Assembly: GCA_018063805.1 (NCBI GenBank)
Contig: JAGPAO010000002.1
Coordinates: forward strand, 1 to 33,638
Length of the DNA: 33,638 nt
DNA from: Synergistaceae bacterium
GTDB lineage: Bacteria; Synergistota; Synergistia; Synergistales; Synergistaceae
Reading direction: 5' to 3'
In this document: one piece after another, positions 23,811-31,764 of the stretch
Layout of the letters: every line of letters starts with the position of its first letter
Numbering within the stretch: position 1 is the stretch's first letter
Made by a program: the position numbers and the translations under genes
The notes under the pieces: model-generated
Databases searched by the model: none
Told to the model about the DNA's origin: nothing
What the model saw: only the letters and a program-made list of their open reading frames with translations

Positions 23811-24311
23811 ATGGATGTTATCATGAAGCGCGCCAGCATTAGAAAATACCTGCCTGATCCTGTGTCAGAAGAAGATCTCGATGGAATGATCCGGGCGGGG
23901 ATGGCAGCACCATCAGCAAACAACCGCCAGCCATGGCATTTTATTATTATCACGGAAAGAACTCTTTTGGAAGCTATCCCCGGATTCCACCCCTACACGC
24001 GCATGCTGCTTACGGCACCAACCGCCATCGTGGTATGCAGTACCCTTAAGGAGTTGGAGGAAAACCCCTTTATGCCTCAGGACCTAGCTGCAGCAACGCA
24101 AAATATCCTGCTTGAAGCTACGGATCGAGGGCTGGGAAGTTGCTGGTGCGGCGTTTACCCAAAGGAATCGCTCCAAAATGCGCTATCGGAGTTGCTGGGG
24201 CTCCCCAAAACAGTGCTTCCGTTTTCGATCATCGCACTGGGAAAACCTGCGGAGACAAAAAATCCCAATAAACCGTATGATCCGCTCCGCATCCACAGAA
24301 ACGGCTGGTAA
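23811..24311 (+). CDS. Nitroreductase-family FMN oxidoreductase
   Basis: A 166-residue flavoprotein expected to use NAD(P)H and FMN. FMN-phosphate contacts are KRASIRKYLPDPV (Arg7, Ser9, Arg11) and APSANNRQPWHF (residues 33-44). GLGSCWCGVYP and IIALGKPAE are the other conserved blocks. The length is that of the shorter nitroreductase subfamily common in anaerobes. The physiological electron acceptor cannot be deduced. GGAGGG precedes the ATG. The ybaK gene starts just after its stop, so the two form one unit. Confidence 0.9.
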   Translation: MDVIMKRASIRKYLPDPVSEEDLDGMIRAGMAAPSANNRQPWHFIIITERTLLEAIPGFHPYTRMLLTAPTAIVVCSTLKELEENPFMPQDLAAATQNILLEATDRGLGSCWCGVYPKESLQNALSELLGLPKTVLPFSIIALGKPAETKNPNKPYDPLRIHRNGW

Positions 24312-24312
24312 A

Positions 24313-24792
24313 ATGGCCGCTCACAAAAAAACGAATGCGGCCCGTATCTTGGATGGATTATCCATTTGTTATGAATTGCTTGAGTACCATCTGGATGAAG
24401 CGGATTTTTCTGCAGAAGCAGCGGCTCAATGCGTCAACCTCCCCCCCGAACAAGTGTTTAAGACGCTCGTCGTCCGGGGGGACAAAACGGGCGTCCTCAT
24501 GGTTTGCCTGCCTGCCACTTCAGAGCTTAGCCCCAAAAAACTCGCCGCCGCATCCGCGAACAAACAGGTGGAAATGGTTCCGATTAAGGAAATCCAACCG
24601 CTTACAGGCTATATACGCGGGGGATGCTCGCCCATCGGCACAAAAAAAAAATACCCCGTTTACATTGATCAGAGTTGCGAAAAACTGGATCACATTGCCG
24701 TCAACGCAGGGCATCAAGGTGTTCTCTTTTTGATCAGCACAAAAGACCTCCTCGCGGCAACAGCCGGAGTTGTAGCGGATGTCTGCAAATGA
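24313..24792 (+). CDS. ybaK: YbaK/EbsC-type Cys-tRNA(Pro)/aminoacyl-tRNA deacylase
   Basis: A 159-residue trans-editing enzyme that hydrolyses mischarged Cys-tRNA(Pro), acting in the cytosol beside prolyl-tRNA synthetase. Family marks are VFKTLVVRGD (Lys50 at the catalytic lysine position), the glycine loop GYIRGGCSPIGTKKKYPVYID and AGHQGVLFLIS near the end. The first ATG after the nitroreductase stop is used (24313, overlapping the second base after TAA). The in-frame stretch back to 24112 lies inside the upstream gene. The Shine-Dalgarno is weak, consistent with translational coupling. Confidence 0.9.
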   Translation: MAAHKKTNAARILDGLSICYELLEYHLDEADFSAEAAAQCVNLPPEQVFKTLVVRGDKTGVLMVCLPATSELSPKKLAAASANKQVEMVPIKEIQPLTGYIRGGCSPIGTKKKYPVYIDQSCEKLDHIAVNAGHQGVLFLISTKDLLAATAGVVADVCK

Positions 24793-24816
24793 TACTATTT
24801 AGATTAACGGCATTTG

Positions 24817-24825
24817 TGCTATCAT
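24817..24825 (+). promoter_or_regulatory. Extended -10 promoter of the trk operon
   Basis: TGCTATCAT has the TG-n-TATnAT form of an extended -10, with only a poor -35 (TTTAGA, 24798-24803). Transcription would start about 37 bases before the TTG start of trkH1. The core resembles that of the nitroreductase promoter. Confidence 0.4.
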
Positions 24826-24868
24826 GACTGGCTGAACCGGAAGCGATCAGAGGAAAGAAGGCTGGGAT

Positions 24869-26380
24869 TTGCGACTGTCCATCGTTTTAAAATTTCTCGG
24901 AGCCATCACCGGTATTGTTACCTTCTGGATGGTTTTCCCGCTTGGGTGGTCTCTTTTTACAGCAAGCAATGATGTATTTGCTCTTCTTGAATCTATGGGA
25001 ATTGGGTTTTCCGTTGCGATTGCTCTTTATCTCTCCGGCTACAATGCGCGGTCAGAGGATATGGGAGGACGAGAGGCCTTTTTAGCGGTCACCCTTTCGT
25101 GGGTGATTGCATCCGCGATTGGCGCACTGCCCTATTGGATCCACGAATCCCTGCCGACTTATACGGATGCTTATTTTGAGGCTATGTCCGGTTTTACAAC
25201 CACAGGCTCAACCGTCATGACCGATATTCAATCCGTCCCCAATGGCATCCTTCTATGGCGATCGATCACACATTGGCTTGGAGGAATGGGTATTATCGTG
25301 CTGACCTTGGCTGTCATGCCTCTTCTTGGGATCAGAAGTTCCCAGCTTTTTAACGCGGAATCTCCCGGCCCTATTAAAGAAAAACTAACTCCCCGTATCC
25401 AACAAACGGCGATGTTGCTCTGGGGAATCTATGTCGGCCTCTCCGCCCTCCTGATGCTACTGTTGCTTATAGGAGGAATGAGCTTTTTTGATTCCTTAAC
25501 CCATGCTTTCGCCACCATTTCAACCTGTGGATTCTCTACTAAAAATGCAAGTGTCGGGCATTACGACAGCGCTTATTTTGATTGGGTGATCACGCTCTTC
25601 ATGTTCTTGTCCGGAGCCAGTTTTGCGTTGCATTATAGAGTTTTGGTAGGGAAAAAAATCGGGCTCTTCTGGAAAGATCCAGAGTTTCGCTTTTACACCG
25701 TGATTGTGTCCATCGCATCCATCGTCATTGCTTTCTTTTTATTTTTCTCAAAAAACTACGGCTCATTGGCAGATGCTTTTCGCTTTGCAACCTTTCAAGT
25801 CGTCAGCATTATCACCACGACAGGTTTTGCGACTGCGGACTACGAACTTTGGCCCATGGGAACTCAAGCGATTATATTGCTATTAATGCTATTGGGTGGC
25901 TGCGCGGGCTCTACCAGCGGAGGGATTAAGCTAATTCGGGTGCTTGTCATCGGCAAACACAGCATGAGGGAATTCAGGACACTCCTTTCTTCGCGCATCG
26001 TACTCCCTCTGCGCATAGGCGACAATGTTGTGGAATTACCGGTCATCTCCTCCTGCATGGCCTTTCTCGGCATCTATCTGTCCATCTTAGTCGTTGCCTC
26101 TTTTCTTATTTCGCTCACAGGGGATGATCTGCTCACCTGTTTATCCTCCGTTATCACAACGTTAGGTAACACAGGTCCCGGCTTTCATGCCGTCGGCCCC
26201 TCACATAATTTTTCCGAACAGACACTTGCAGCCAAATGGATCTTCTCTTTTTGCATGCTCTGCGGGCGTTTGGAGCTGTACACCGTTCTCGTTCTTTTTT
26301 CTGCCCCTTTTTGGCAGGAAACGACCTTTCGTTTTACATCAAAGAAAGCCCCCATCATAGGGACAGGGAGGGATCATTAA
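24869..26380 (+). CDS. trkH: TrkH-family potassium uptake channel subunit 1
   Basis: A 503-residue inner-membrane protein with four membrane-pore-membrane repeats. The filter loops are SGFTTTGST (107-115), STCGFST (218-224), TTTGFAT (316-322) and LGNTGPG (432-438); each keeps the glycine needed for potassium selectivity. The intramembrane gate loop reads GGCAGSTSGGIKLIR (about 343-357), as in standard TrkH. The start is TTG with GAAGG seven bases upstream; no better in-frame start is seen. It is followed without a gap by trkA and a second trkH. Confidence 0.93.
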   Translation: MRLSIVLKFLGAITGIVTFWMVFPLGWSLFTASNDVFALLESMGIGFSVAIALYLSGYNARSEDMGGREAFLAVTLSWVIASAIGALPYWIHESLPTYTDAYFEAMSGFTTTGSTVMTDIQSVPNGILLWRSITHWLGGMGIIVLTLAVMPLLGIRSSQLFNAESPGPIKEKLTPRIQQTAMLLWGIYVGLSALLMLLLLIGGMSFFDSLTHAFATISTCGFSTKNASVGHYDSAYFDWVITLFMFLSGASFALHYRVLVGKKIGLFWKDPEFRFYTVIVSIASIVIAFFLFFSKNYGSLADAFRFATFQVVSIITTTGFATADYELWPMGTQAIILLLMLLGGCAGSTSGGIKLIRVLVIGKHSMREFRTLLSSRIVLPLRIGDNVVELPVISSCMAFLGIYLSILVVASFLISLTGDDLLTCLSSVITTLGNTGPGFHAVGPSHNFSEQTLAAKWIFSFCMLCGRLELYTVLVLFSAPFWQETTFRFTSKKAPIIGTGRDH

Positions 26381-27751
26381 ATGCGCATCGTAATTATCGG
26401 AGCCGGCGAGATCGGCTTTGACGTTGCAAAGAGTTTGTCTCAAGACGGACACGATATTATCGTGGTGGAATCAGACCCAGATCGCGCCGCAAAAGTAGAA
26501 AACGAACTGGACGTCATGCTCATTCGCGGAAACGGCGCTCGCCCTCAAACGCTGGAGAGGGCAGGCATCAAAATTGGATCGCAGATTGACATGCTGATTG
26601 CCTGCACGAACCGAGACGAAGTCAATATTATTGCCTGCTGGATTGCTAAAAAAATGGGAGTTCCCCGCCTGCTTGCGCGTGCCGTTAGCCTTGAATTCAC
26701 GGACTCCAACACGTGGAGACAGGATCTGGGTATCGAAATGATGGTCTCCCCGGAGCGCACTGTGGCAAAAGAAATAGGTGATTTGCTGGAGATTCGGAGC
26801 GCCGTGCATTCAACGGAAATCGCAGACGGAAGCGCGGGCATCTATGTCTTTCGCATTGCCCCCGGTTCCCCCGCATGCGGATCCACTCCCAAAGAGATCC
26901 GGTCTCGTTACCCCTCTCTCGTTATGGCTATGGTTTATGCCCAACGTGGAGACTGGGGTTTTTTACCCACCGCCGACAGCGTTTTGAAGGAGGGGGATCT
27001 CTGCTACGCCTTCTGTTACCGCGATCACATTCATGAAGTCGAAGAAATCTACCATGCAGGGCAGAGTCGAAGGATTAAACGCGTTTTCATCGTGGGAGGA
27101 GGCAAGGTGGGCTTCCAAACCGCCGATCTTCTCGGAAAGAGAATTCGCGGAATCGATATCCGTATCATTGATTTGAACCACGATAAATGCAAAAAACTGG
27201 CGACAGAATTACCCCGCACCACCGTATTATGGGGAGACGGTGCGGATGATGTTTTATTGTTGCAAGAGGGCATCGCAACCGCAGATGGTGTTGTCGCCGC
27301 AACGGATAACGATGAATTAAACCTTATCATCGCAGCTCAAGCCAAAATACTGGGGGCGGAGAAGAGTATCGCTGTCGTTCGAAGAAAAAACTACATCCGG
27401 TTGTCAAGCCATTTCCCCATAGATACCGTGGTAAGCCGCAACCAGGCGTTATCTGCGGCAATCATCGGCAGTGTACGCCACCCCGGAGACTCTCGGATAT
27501 TCGCTGTGCTGGACCAGATCGGAGCGGAGACAATACGCCTCACCATCGGAGAAAAAAGCCCTGCTCTTGGTTTTACACTGACAGAACTGCCCTTACCCGT
27601 CGGCACCATTCTGGGGATCGTGGAGCGAGAGCAGAATGTTTTCATCCCAACGGGAGATACTCGCCTGCGTGTGGGGGACAAAGCCGTCCTCTTTGCCTCC
27701 ATTGAAAACATGCCCCGGGCACTTGAAGTCATAGAAGGCACAGAAGAGTGA
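26381..27751 (+). CDS. trkA: TrkA potassium-uptake regulatory subunit
   Basis: A 456-residue cytosolic gating protein with two RCK_N plus RCK_C units in one chain. The nucleotide-binding turns are VIIGAGEIGFDVAKSL near the start and VFIVGGGKVGFQTADLL near residue 228. The acidic ends of the second strands (VVESDPDRA and IDLNHDKC) fit NAD(H) binding. Double-length TrkA forms a tetrameric ring under TrkH and responds to nucleotides. It starts directly after the trkH1 stop behind GGAGGG. Its stop overlaps the GTG of trkH2 (GTGA), so one TrkA probably serves both channels. Confidence 0.95.
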   Translation: MRIVIIGAGEIGFDVAKSLSQDGHDIIVVESDPDRAAKVENELDVMLIRGNGARPQTLERAGIKIGSQIDMLIACTNRDEVNIIACWIAKKMGVPRLLARAVSLEFTDSNTWRQDLGIEMMVSPERTVAKEIGDLLEIRSAVHSTEIADGSAGIYVFRIAPGSPACGSTPKEIRSRYPSLVMAMVYAQRGDWGFLPTADSVLKEGDLCYAFCYRDHIHEVEEIYHAGQSRRIKRVFIVGGGKVGFQTADLLGKRIRGIDIRIIDLNHDKCKKLATELPRTTVLWGDGADDVLLLQEGIATADGVVAATDNDELNLIIAAQAKILGAEKSIAVVRRKNYIRLSSHFPIDTVVSRNQALSAAIIGSVRHPGDSRIFAVLDQIGAETIRLTIGEKSPALGFTLTELPLPVGTILGIVEREQNVFIPTGDTRLRVGDKAVLFASIENMPRALEVIEGTEE

Positions 27752-29196
27752 AGATTAAAATCGTCCTGAAATTCCTTGGTTTAGTAACCGCCAGCGTAGC
27801 CCTTTGGATGTTCATCCCTTTATTGTGGGCATACGTTTACGCAACCGGGGATGTGAAGCTCTTCTTTATTTCCGCATCCGCAGGCTTTGCCGTTGCAGGT
27901 TTGCTTTACACACTAGGGAGGAATGCATCCCTAAAAGAAATCGGCTCACGGGAAGCCTTTGCTGCCGTTACTTTTTCTTGGATTGCTGCCTCCGCAATCG
28001 GCACCTTTCCCTACTGGTTTGGGGGAACGCTTTCTTTTTCCGATGCATTCTTTGAAGCGATGTCCGGCTTTTCCAGTACAGGCGGCACCATGATCGTCAA
28101 TCTTGAATCATGCACTCAAAGCCTCCTTCTATGGCGATCCCTGACACAATGGCTTGGTGGGATGGGGATTATTCTCTTGGCACTTGCGATCATCCCTATG
28201 GGCGGAAGCAGCCTTCAACTCTATCGAGCAGAAATACCGGGCCCCGTACAGGAACGTCTGACTCCACGCATCCAGCAAACGGCGCTTTTTTTATGGGGCG
28301 TTTATTTGACGCTTACCATTGCAGAGCTGCTGCTGCTATTGCTCTCCGGCCTAAGTTTTTTTGATGCACTGACTCATAGTTTTGCGACCATTTCCACAGG
28401 AGGTTTCTCCACTCATAGCGCAGGGATCGGCCATTTTAAAAGCGCTCAGGTTGAGTGGGTTATCACCCTTTTCATGTTCCTCTCAGGAACAAACTTTACC
28501 CTCTACTACCTTGCCCTTTCCAACAAACGGGTGAGCGCCTTTTTAGAAGATCCGGAGTTTCGCTTCTATGGATCCATTCTGTTTTTCGGCTCGCTGATTA
28601 TCTTCGCCATACTCATGGCCTCAGGAAATAGAGATTCTATTCTTGATACCTTTTCTCACTCTTTATTTCAAATCGTAAGCGTCGTCACCACAACGGGATT
28701 TTTTACCGAGGATTACACACTATGGCCTCTGGCAACACAGTACATTCTTTTTATTCTAATGTTCAGCGGGGCGTGCGCCATCTCGACAGGAGGCGGCATC
28801 ACTAACATACGAGTTCTGATTATTCTTCGCCACGCAAAAGCGGAGTTTAAACGATTGATCCATCCTCGCGCCATTGTCCCCGTTCGTCTGGGGAAAAGAA
28901 CGATAGAGCCGCATGTTGTCTCATCCTGCTTTGCCTTTATTGTGGCCTATCTGACTCTGTGGATTCTGGCTGTCATCTTTGTTACCTCACAGGGAATAGA
29001 CCTGACAATGTCCCTGTCGGGAGCTGCCGCAATGCTTGGGAATATCGGCCCGGCATTGGATGCCGTTGGCCCCGGCGGCAACTATGCGGCACATCCGGAA
29101 AGTGTAAAGTGGTGCTACTCTTTTCTAATGCTCTGCGGACGACTTGAAATCCACACCCCACTTATTCTCTTTCTCCCCTCTGTTTGGAAAAATTAG
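27748..29196 (+). CDS. trkH: TrkH-family potassium uptake channel subunit 2
   Basis: A 482-residue paralogue of the upstream TrkH with the same four-repeat plan. Filter loops are SSTGG (109-113), STGGFS (216-221), TTGFF (315-319) and LGNIGPA (430-436). All four glycines remain, but the flanking residues differ from copy 1: Thr to Ser in loop 1, Cys to Gly in loop 2, Thr to Ile in loop 4. The gate loop reads SGACAISTGGGITNIR, losing the Lys found at GGIK in copy 1. Ion selectivity or gating may therefore differ (inference). It starts at a GTG overlapping the trkA stop. Confidence 0.93.
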   Translation: MKIKIVLKFLGLVTASVALWMFIPLLWAYVYATGDVKLFFISASAGFAVAGLLYTLGRNASLKEIGSREAFAAVTFSWIAASAIGTFPYWFGGTLSFSDAFFEAMSGFSSTGGTMIVNLESCTQSLLLWRSLTQWLGGMGIILLALAIIPMGGSSLQLYRAEIPGPVQERLTPRIQQTALFLWGVYLTLTIAELLLLLLSGLSFFDALTHSFATISTGGFSTHSAGIGHFKSAQVEWVITLFMFLSGTNFTLYYLALSNKRVSAFLEDPEFRFYGSILFFGSLIIFAILMASGNRDSILDTFSHSLFQIVSVVTTTGFFTEDYTLWPLATQYILFILMFSGACAISTGGGITNIRVLIILRHAKAEFKRLIHPRAIVPVRLGKRTIEPHVVSSCFAFIVAYLTLWILAVIFVTSQGIDLTMSLSGAAAMLGNIGPALDAVGPGGNYAAHPESVKWCYSFLMLCGRLEIHTPLILFLPSVWKN

Positions 29197-29219
29197 TCCA
29201 AACATCACATCTCCTTTTT
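29181..29219 (+). terminator. Weak terminator-like hairpin after the trk operon
   Basis: TGTTTGGA (29181-29188) pairs with TCCAAACA (29197-29204) around the trkH2 stop, and five T residues follow at 29215-29219. The gap between stem and T run and the low GC content make it weak. Confidence 0.35.
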
Positions 29220-29248
29220 ATGAAGAATAAAACCTACCAGCGGATTTA

Positions 29249-29259
29249 TGTATTATAAT
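29249..29259 (+). promoter_or_regulatory. Probable promoter -10 region of chemoreceptor gene 1
   Basis: TATAAT at 29254-29259 lies in TTTATGTATTATAAT, which is nearly repeated before the second chemoreceptor gene (31702-31707, in TTTATGGATTATAAT). No clear -35 is visible, and no FliA-type flagellar promoter is seen. Confidence 0.45.
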
Positions 29260-29320
29260 AAAAGAATATAGCGTCATGTTAACCATATATCGTATCGATT
29301 TTGAAAGGCGGGGATTTTAC

Positions 29321-31498
29321 ATGAAGTTACGCACTAAAATGTTGTTGGGCATATTAGGCACTGTGATGTTTATCTTCATTGCAGTCGGAATCGTCGTTGT
29401 TCGATCCAGCAATCAGTCGGCGCGCGCCTCCGCGGAGATCATCGCCGCTCGAAGCACGGGGGAAACAGCCGTGCAGATTTCAAAAAAGCTTGAGGCGTAC
29501 AAACAAAAACTAGACGGCATTTCAATCGTCATCGAATCAATGAAGCGCGACGCAACCGCTCGGGCCAAGCTGACCTCATGGATGAAAAAGTTGCTCGACG
29601 GAATGCCGGGCGCAACATCCGCATGGATCGCTTTTGAACCCGACCAATTTGACGGCGCTGATGCTACCCTTGCCGGAAAACATGGCTTTGGCCCCAAGGG
29701 GCGAATGGTTATCAGCTACATGCGCTCCGGAAGCGGAATAACTCGCGTAACAGAGGGAATCGAAGATTATTTGGGGCTTGATTTTTATCGTTTACCGCTG
29801 ACAAGCGGACAGCCGACACTTTTGGAACCCTACCCCTATACCTTCCCCTCGGGGGAAGAACATCTCCTGACAACTTTTGCCAGACCCATCCGCCTGAACG
29901 GAAAAGTAGTCGGCGTCATCGGAGTTGATGTCGATTTAAGCAGCATCACGGAATTGCTCACCGATGTATCCTCCTCACCCAACGCCTTCTCTTTTCTCCT
30001 TTCAAACCAGGGCGTTATCACGGGGGCGAAAGACCAGACACTGCTCAGCAAAAAAATCAGTGATTGGAAACCGGACAGCAAATCCCTTCCGCAGATTATG
30101 AACGCGATACAAAAAGGACAGACGTTTCAAGTGTACGAATTTTCACAAACGCTCGGAGAACGTATGCTTTTCAGCTACGCCCCTATCACGATAGAGGGTG
30201 TCAGCACCCCATGGAGTCTGTTTAATGCCACTCCGGAATCAGAAATTATGGCCGATGCAAACGCCCTCACGCGGCGTCTGCTCCTCTCATTCACCATCGG
30301 ACTTTTCATTGTCGCAGGTATCCTCTACTTCATGATTCAGCGCGTAGTCTCACCGATTAAGGCTATCACAGAGAGAATCAATGCCTTCGCAACTCTTGAT
30401 TTCAAGCGGGACTTGAGCAAACGCTGGCTTACCGAACTGAAGGATGAAGTTGGCGATATGGCGCGCAGCTTAAGAAATTTGCAGGAAAACTTAGTGACCA
30501 TTCTCGTCGATCTCTCTGCAGAAACAAACACCTTCATGGACCGGGCACAAACATTGGCCTCCTTGTCCGAGGAAACCGTGGCTTCCACAGAGGAGGTAAA
30601 AGCCTCCGTCGATCAAGCAGCCGCTCTCTCCGAATCCAGCTCTGCGTCCCTGGAGCTCACGACTTCAGGCATTCAAGAGGTTGCCCATGCCGCAAGCATG
30701 ACGGCAAACGCAGCGGAAGAGGGAGCCGAAGCAGCCACAAAAACCGCTTCTCTGGGCACTGCGGTTGCCTCTGAAGTGGAGCAAGTCGTCAACAAGATTA
30801 ATAACGTAGGAACTAAATCTCACGATAGCGGAGAAAGCATCCGAAAAGTGGGGAATTCTGTCGCCGCTATAACAAACTTTATTTCTACCATCGCCAGTAT
30901 TGCCGACCAAACGAACCTACTCGCTTTAAACGCAGCTATTGAAGCCGCCCGTGCTGGAGAAGCGGGGCGAGGCTTTGCCGTTGTCGCGGAAGAGGTCCGA
31001 AAACTCGCGGAAGAATCCAATGTTGCCGCAAGAGAAGTGGAAAAACTGATCGGCGCACTGCAAGGAGACACGAAATCAGCAGATCTCGTTATCGGTGAAA
31101 TGAATCACATCTTAAAAGAAGCGGTGGAGATTGTGCGCCATGCTGAGGGTAAATTGGCAGAAAGCATGGGCCAAACAGACACACTCAACGGGATTATGCA
31201 AAATATGGCAGCCACGGCACAGCAGCAAGCGGCAGCAAGCACTGAGATGAGCCAATCCATAGGGCAAACCACAAACGACACGCAAGAAGTGATGGAGTCG
31301 CTCGATAATATCAAAAACGCAATGGAAGAAGCCGCTCAGGCCAGCGAAAGAGTGGCACAGGAAGCACAGGGCATGACACAAGGAGTGGACTCCTTGCGCC
31401 GGATTATTGAGCAGTTCGCCTTTGACGAAAAAGAAGACTCGAACGAACACCCCCATAAGCCATTTGCCGCTTTGCAACACGGTAGAAAGAGACTGTAA
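29321..31498 (+). CDS. Methyl-accepting chemotaxis protein 1 (Cache-type sensor)
   Basis: A 725-residue transmembrane chemoreceptor. It has a first membrane span (about residues 8-27), a periplasmic Cache-like sensor (about 30-315, with the typical end [11 protein letters not shown] near 196-206), a second span (about 320-340), a HAMP linker (about 341-395) and a long signalling coiled coil. The tip that contacts CheA/CheW is [20 protein letters not shown], followed by [18 protein letters not shown]. There is no NWETF-type CheR tether at the end; the tail is basic (HGRKRL). ATG 29321 is chosen because AAAGGCGGGG precedes it and the first span begins nine residues in. No che gene is nearby, so signalling proteins are encoded elsewhere. 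Confidence 0.93.
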   Translation: MKLRTKMLLGILGTVMFIFIAVGIVVVRSSNQSARASAEIIAARSTGETAVQISKKLEAYKQKLDGISIVIESMKRDATARAKLTSWMKKLLDGMPGATSAWIAFEPDQFDGADATLAGKHGFGPKGRMVISYMRSGSGITRVTEGIEDYLGLDFYRLPLTSGQPTLLEPYPYTFPSGEEHLLTTFARPIRLNGKVVGVIGVDVDLSSITELLTDVSSSPNAFSFLLSNQGVITGAKDQTLLSKKISDWKPDSKSLPQIMNAIQKGQTFQVYEFSQTLGERMLFSYAPITIEGVSTPWSLFNATPESEIMADANALTRRLLLSFTIGLFIVAGILYFMIQRVVSPIKAITERINAFATLDFKRDLSKRWLTELKDEVGDMARSLRNLQENLVTILVDLSAETNTFMDRAQTLASLSEETVASTEEVKASVDQAAALSESSSASLELTTSGIQEVAHAASMTANAAEEGAEAATKTASLGTAVASEVEQVVNKINNVGTKSHDSGESIRKVGNSVAAITNFISTIASIADQTNLLALNAAIEAARAGEAGRGFAVVAEEVRKLAEESNVAAREVEKLIGALQGDTKSADLVIGEMNHILKEAVEIVRHAEGKLAESMGQTDTLNGIMQNMAATAQQQAAASTEMSQSIGQTTNDTQEVMESLDNIKNAMEEAAQASERVAQEAQGMTQGVDSLRRIIEQFAFDEKEDSNEHPHKPFAALQHGRKRL

Positions 31499-31501
31499 TA
31501 A

Positions 31502-31549
31502 CCCATAAGAAGAGGTGAGACGCTAAACCGTCTCACCTCTTCTTATGGG
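31502..31549 (+). terminator. Long perfect hairpin after chemoreceptor gene 1
   Basis: Bases 31502-31522 pair perfectly with 31529-31549 (21 bp) over a six-base loop, three bases after the stop. No T run follows the stem, though the descending arm is pyrimidine-rich (CTCTTCTT). It probably ends or stabilises the transcript and separates the two receptor genes. Confidence 0.6.
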
Positions 31550-31696
31550 AAGCCGGGATACCTTTAATACCCTGTGACCGGCTTGCAATCCACACCCCGT
31601 TTATCCGTTGTCTTCCCTCTCTTTTAGAAATAGAAAATTAGCAAAAATTTAAATGCTAATCCTTCTTCTCATAAAAAAGAAAAAATAGCAAGTTTA

Positions 31697-31707
31697 TGGA
31701 TTATAAT
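31697..31707 (+). promoter_or_regulatory. Probable promoter -10 region of chemoreceptor gene 2
   Basis: TATAAT at 31702-31707 within TTTATGGATTATAAT matches the region upstream of gene 1 with one change in 15. Transcription would give a leader of about 50 bases before ATG 31765. Confidence 0.45.
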
Positions 31708-31764
31708 GAATGTAATACTACATATAAAGGGTAATAACAGATATTGAAAGGCGGCGAATTAAAA

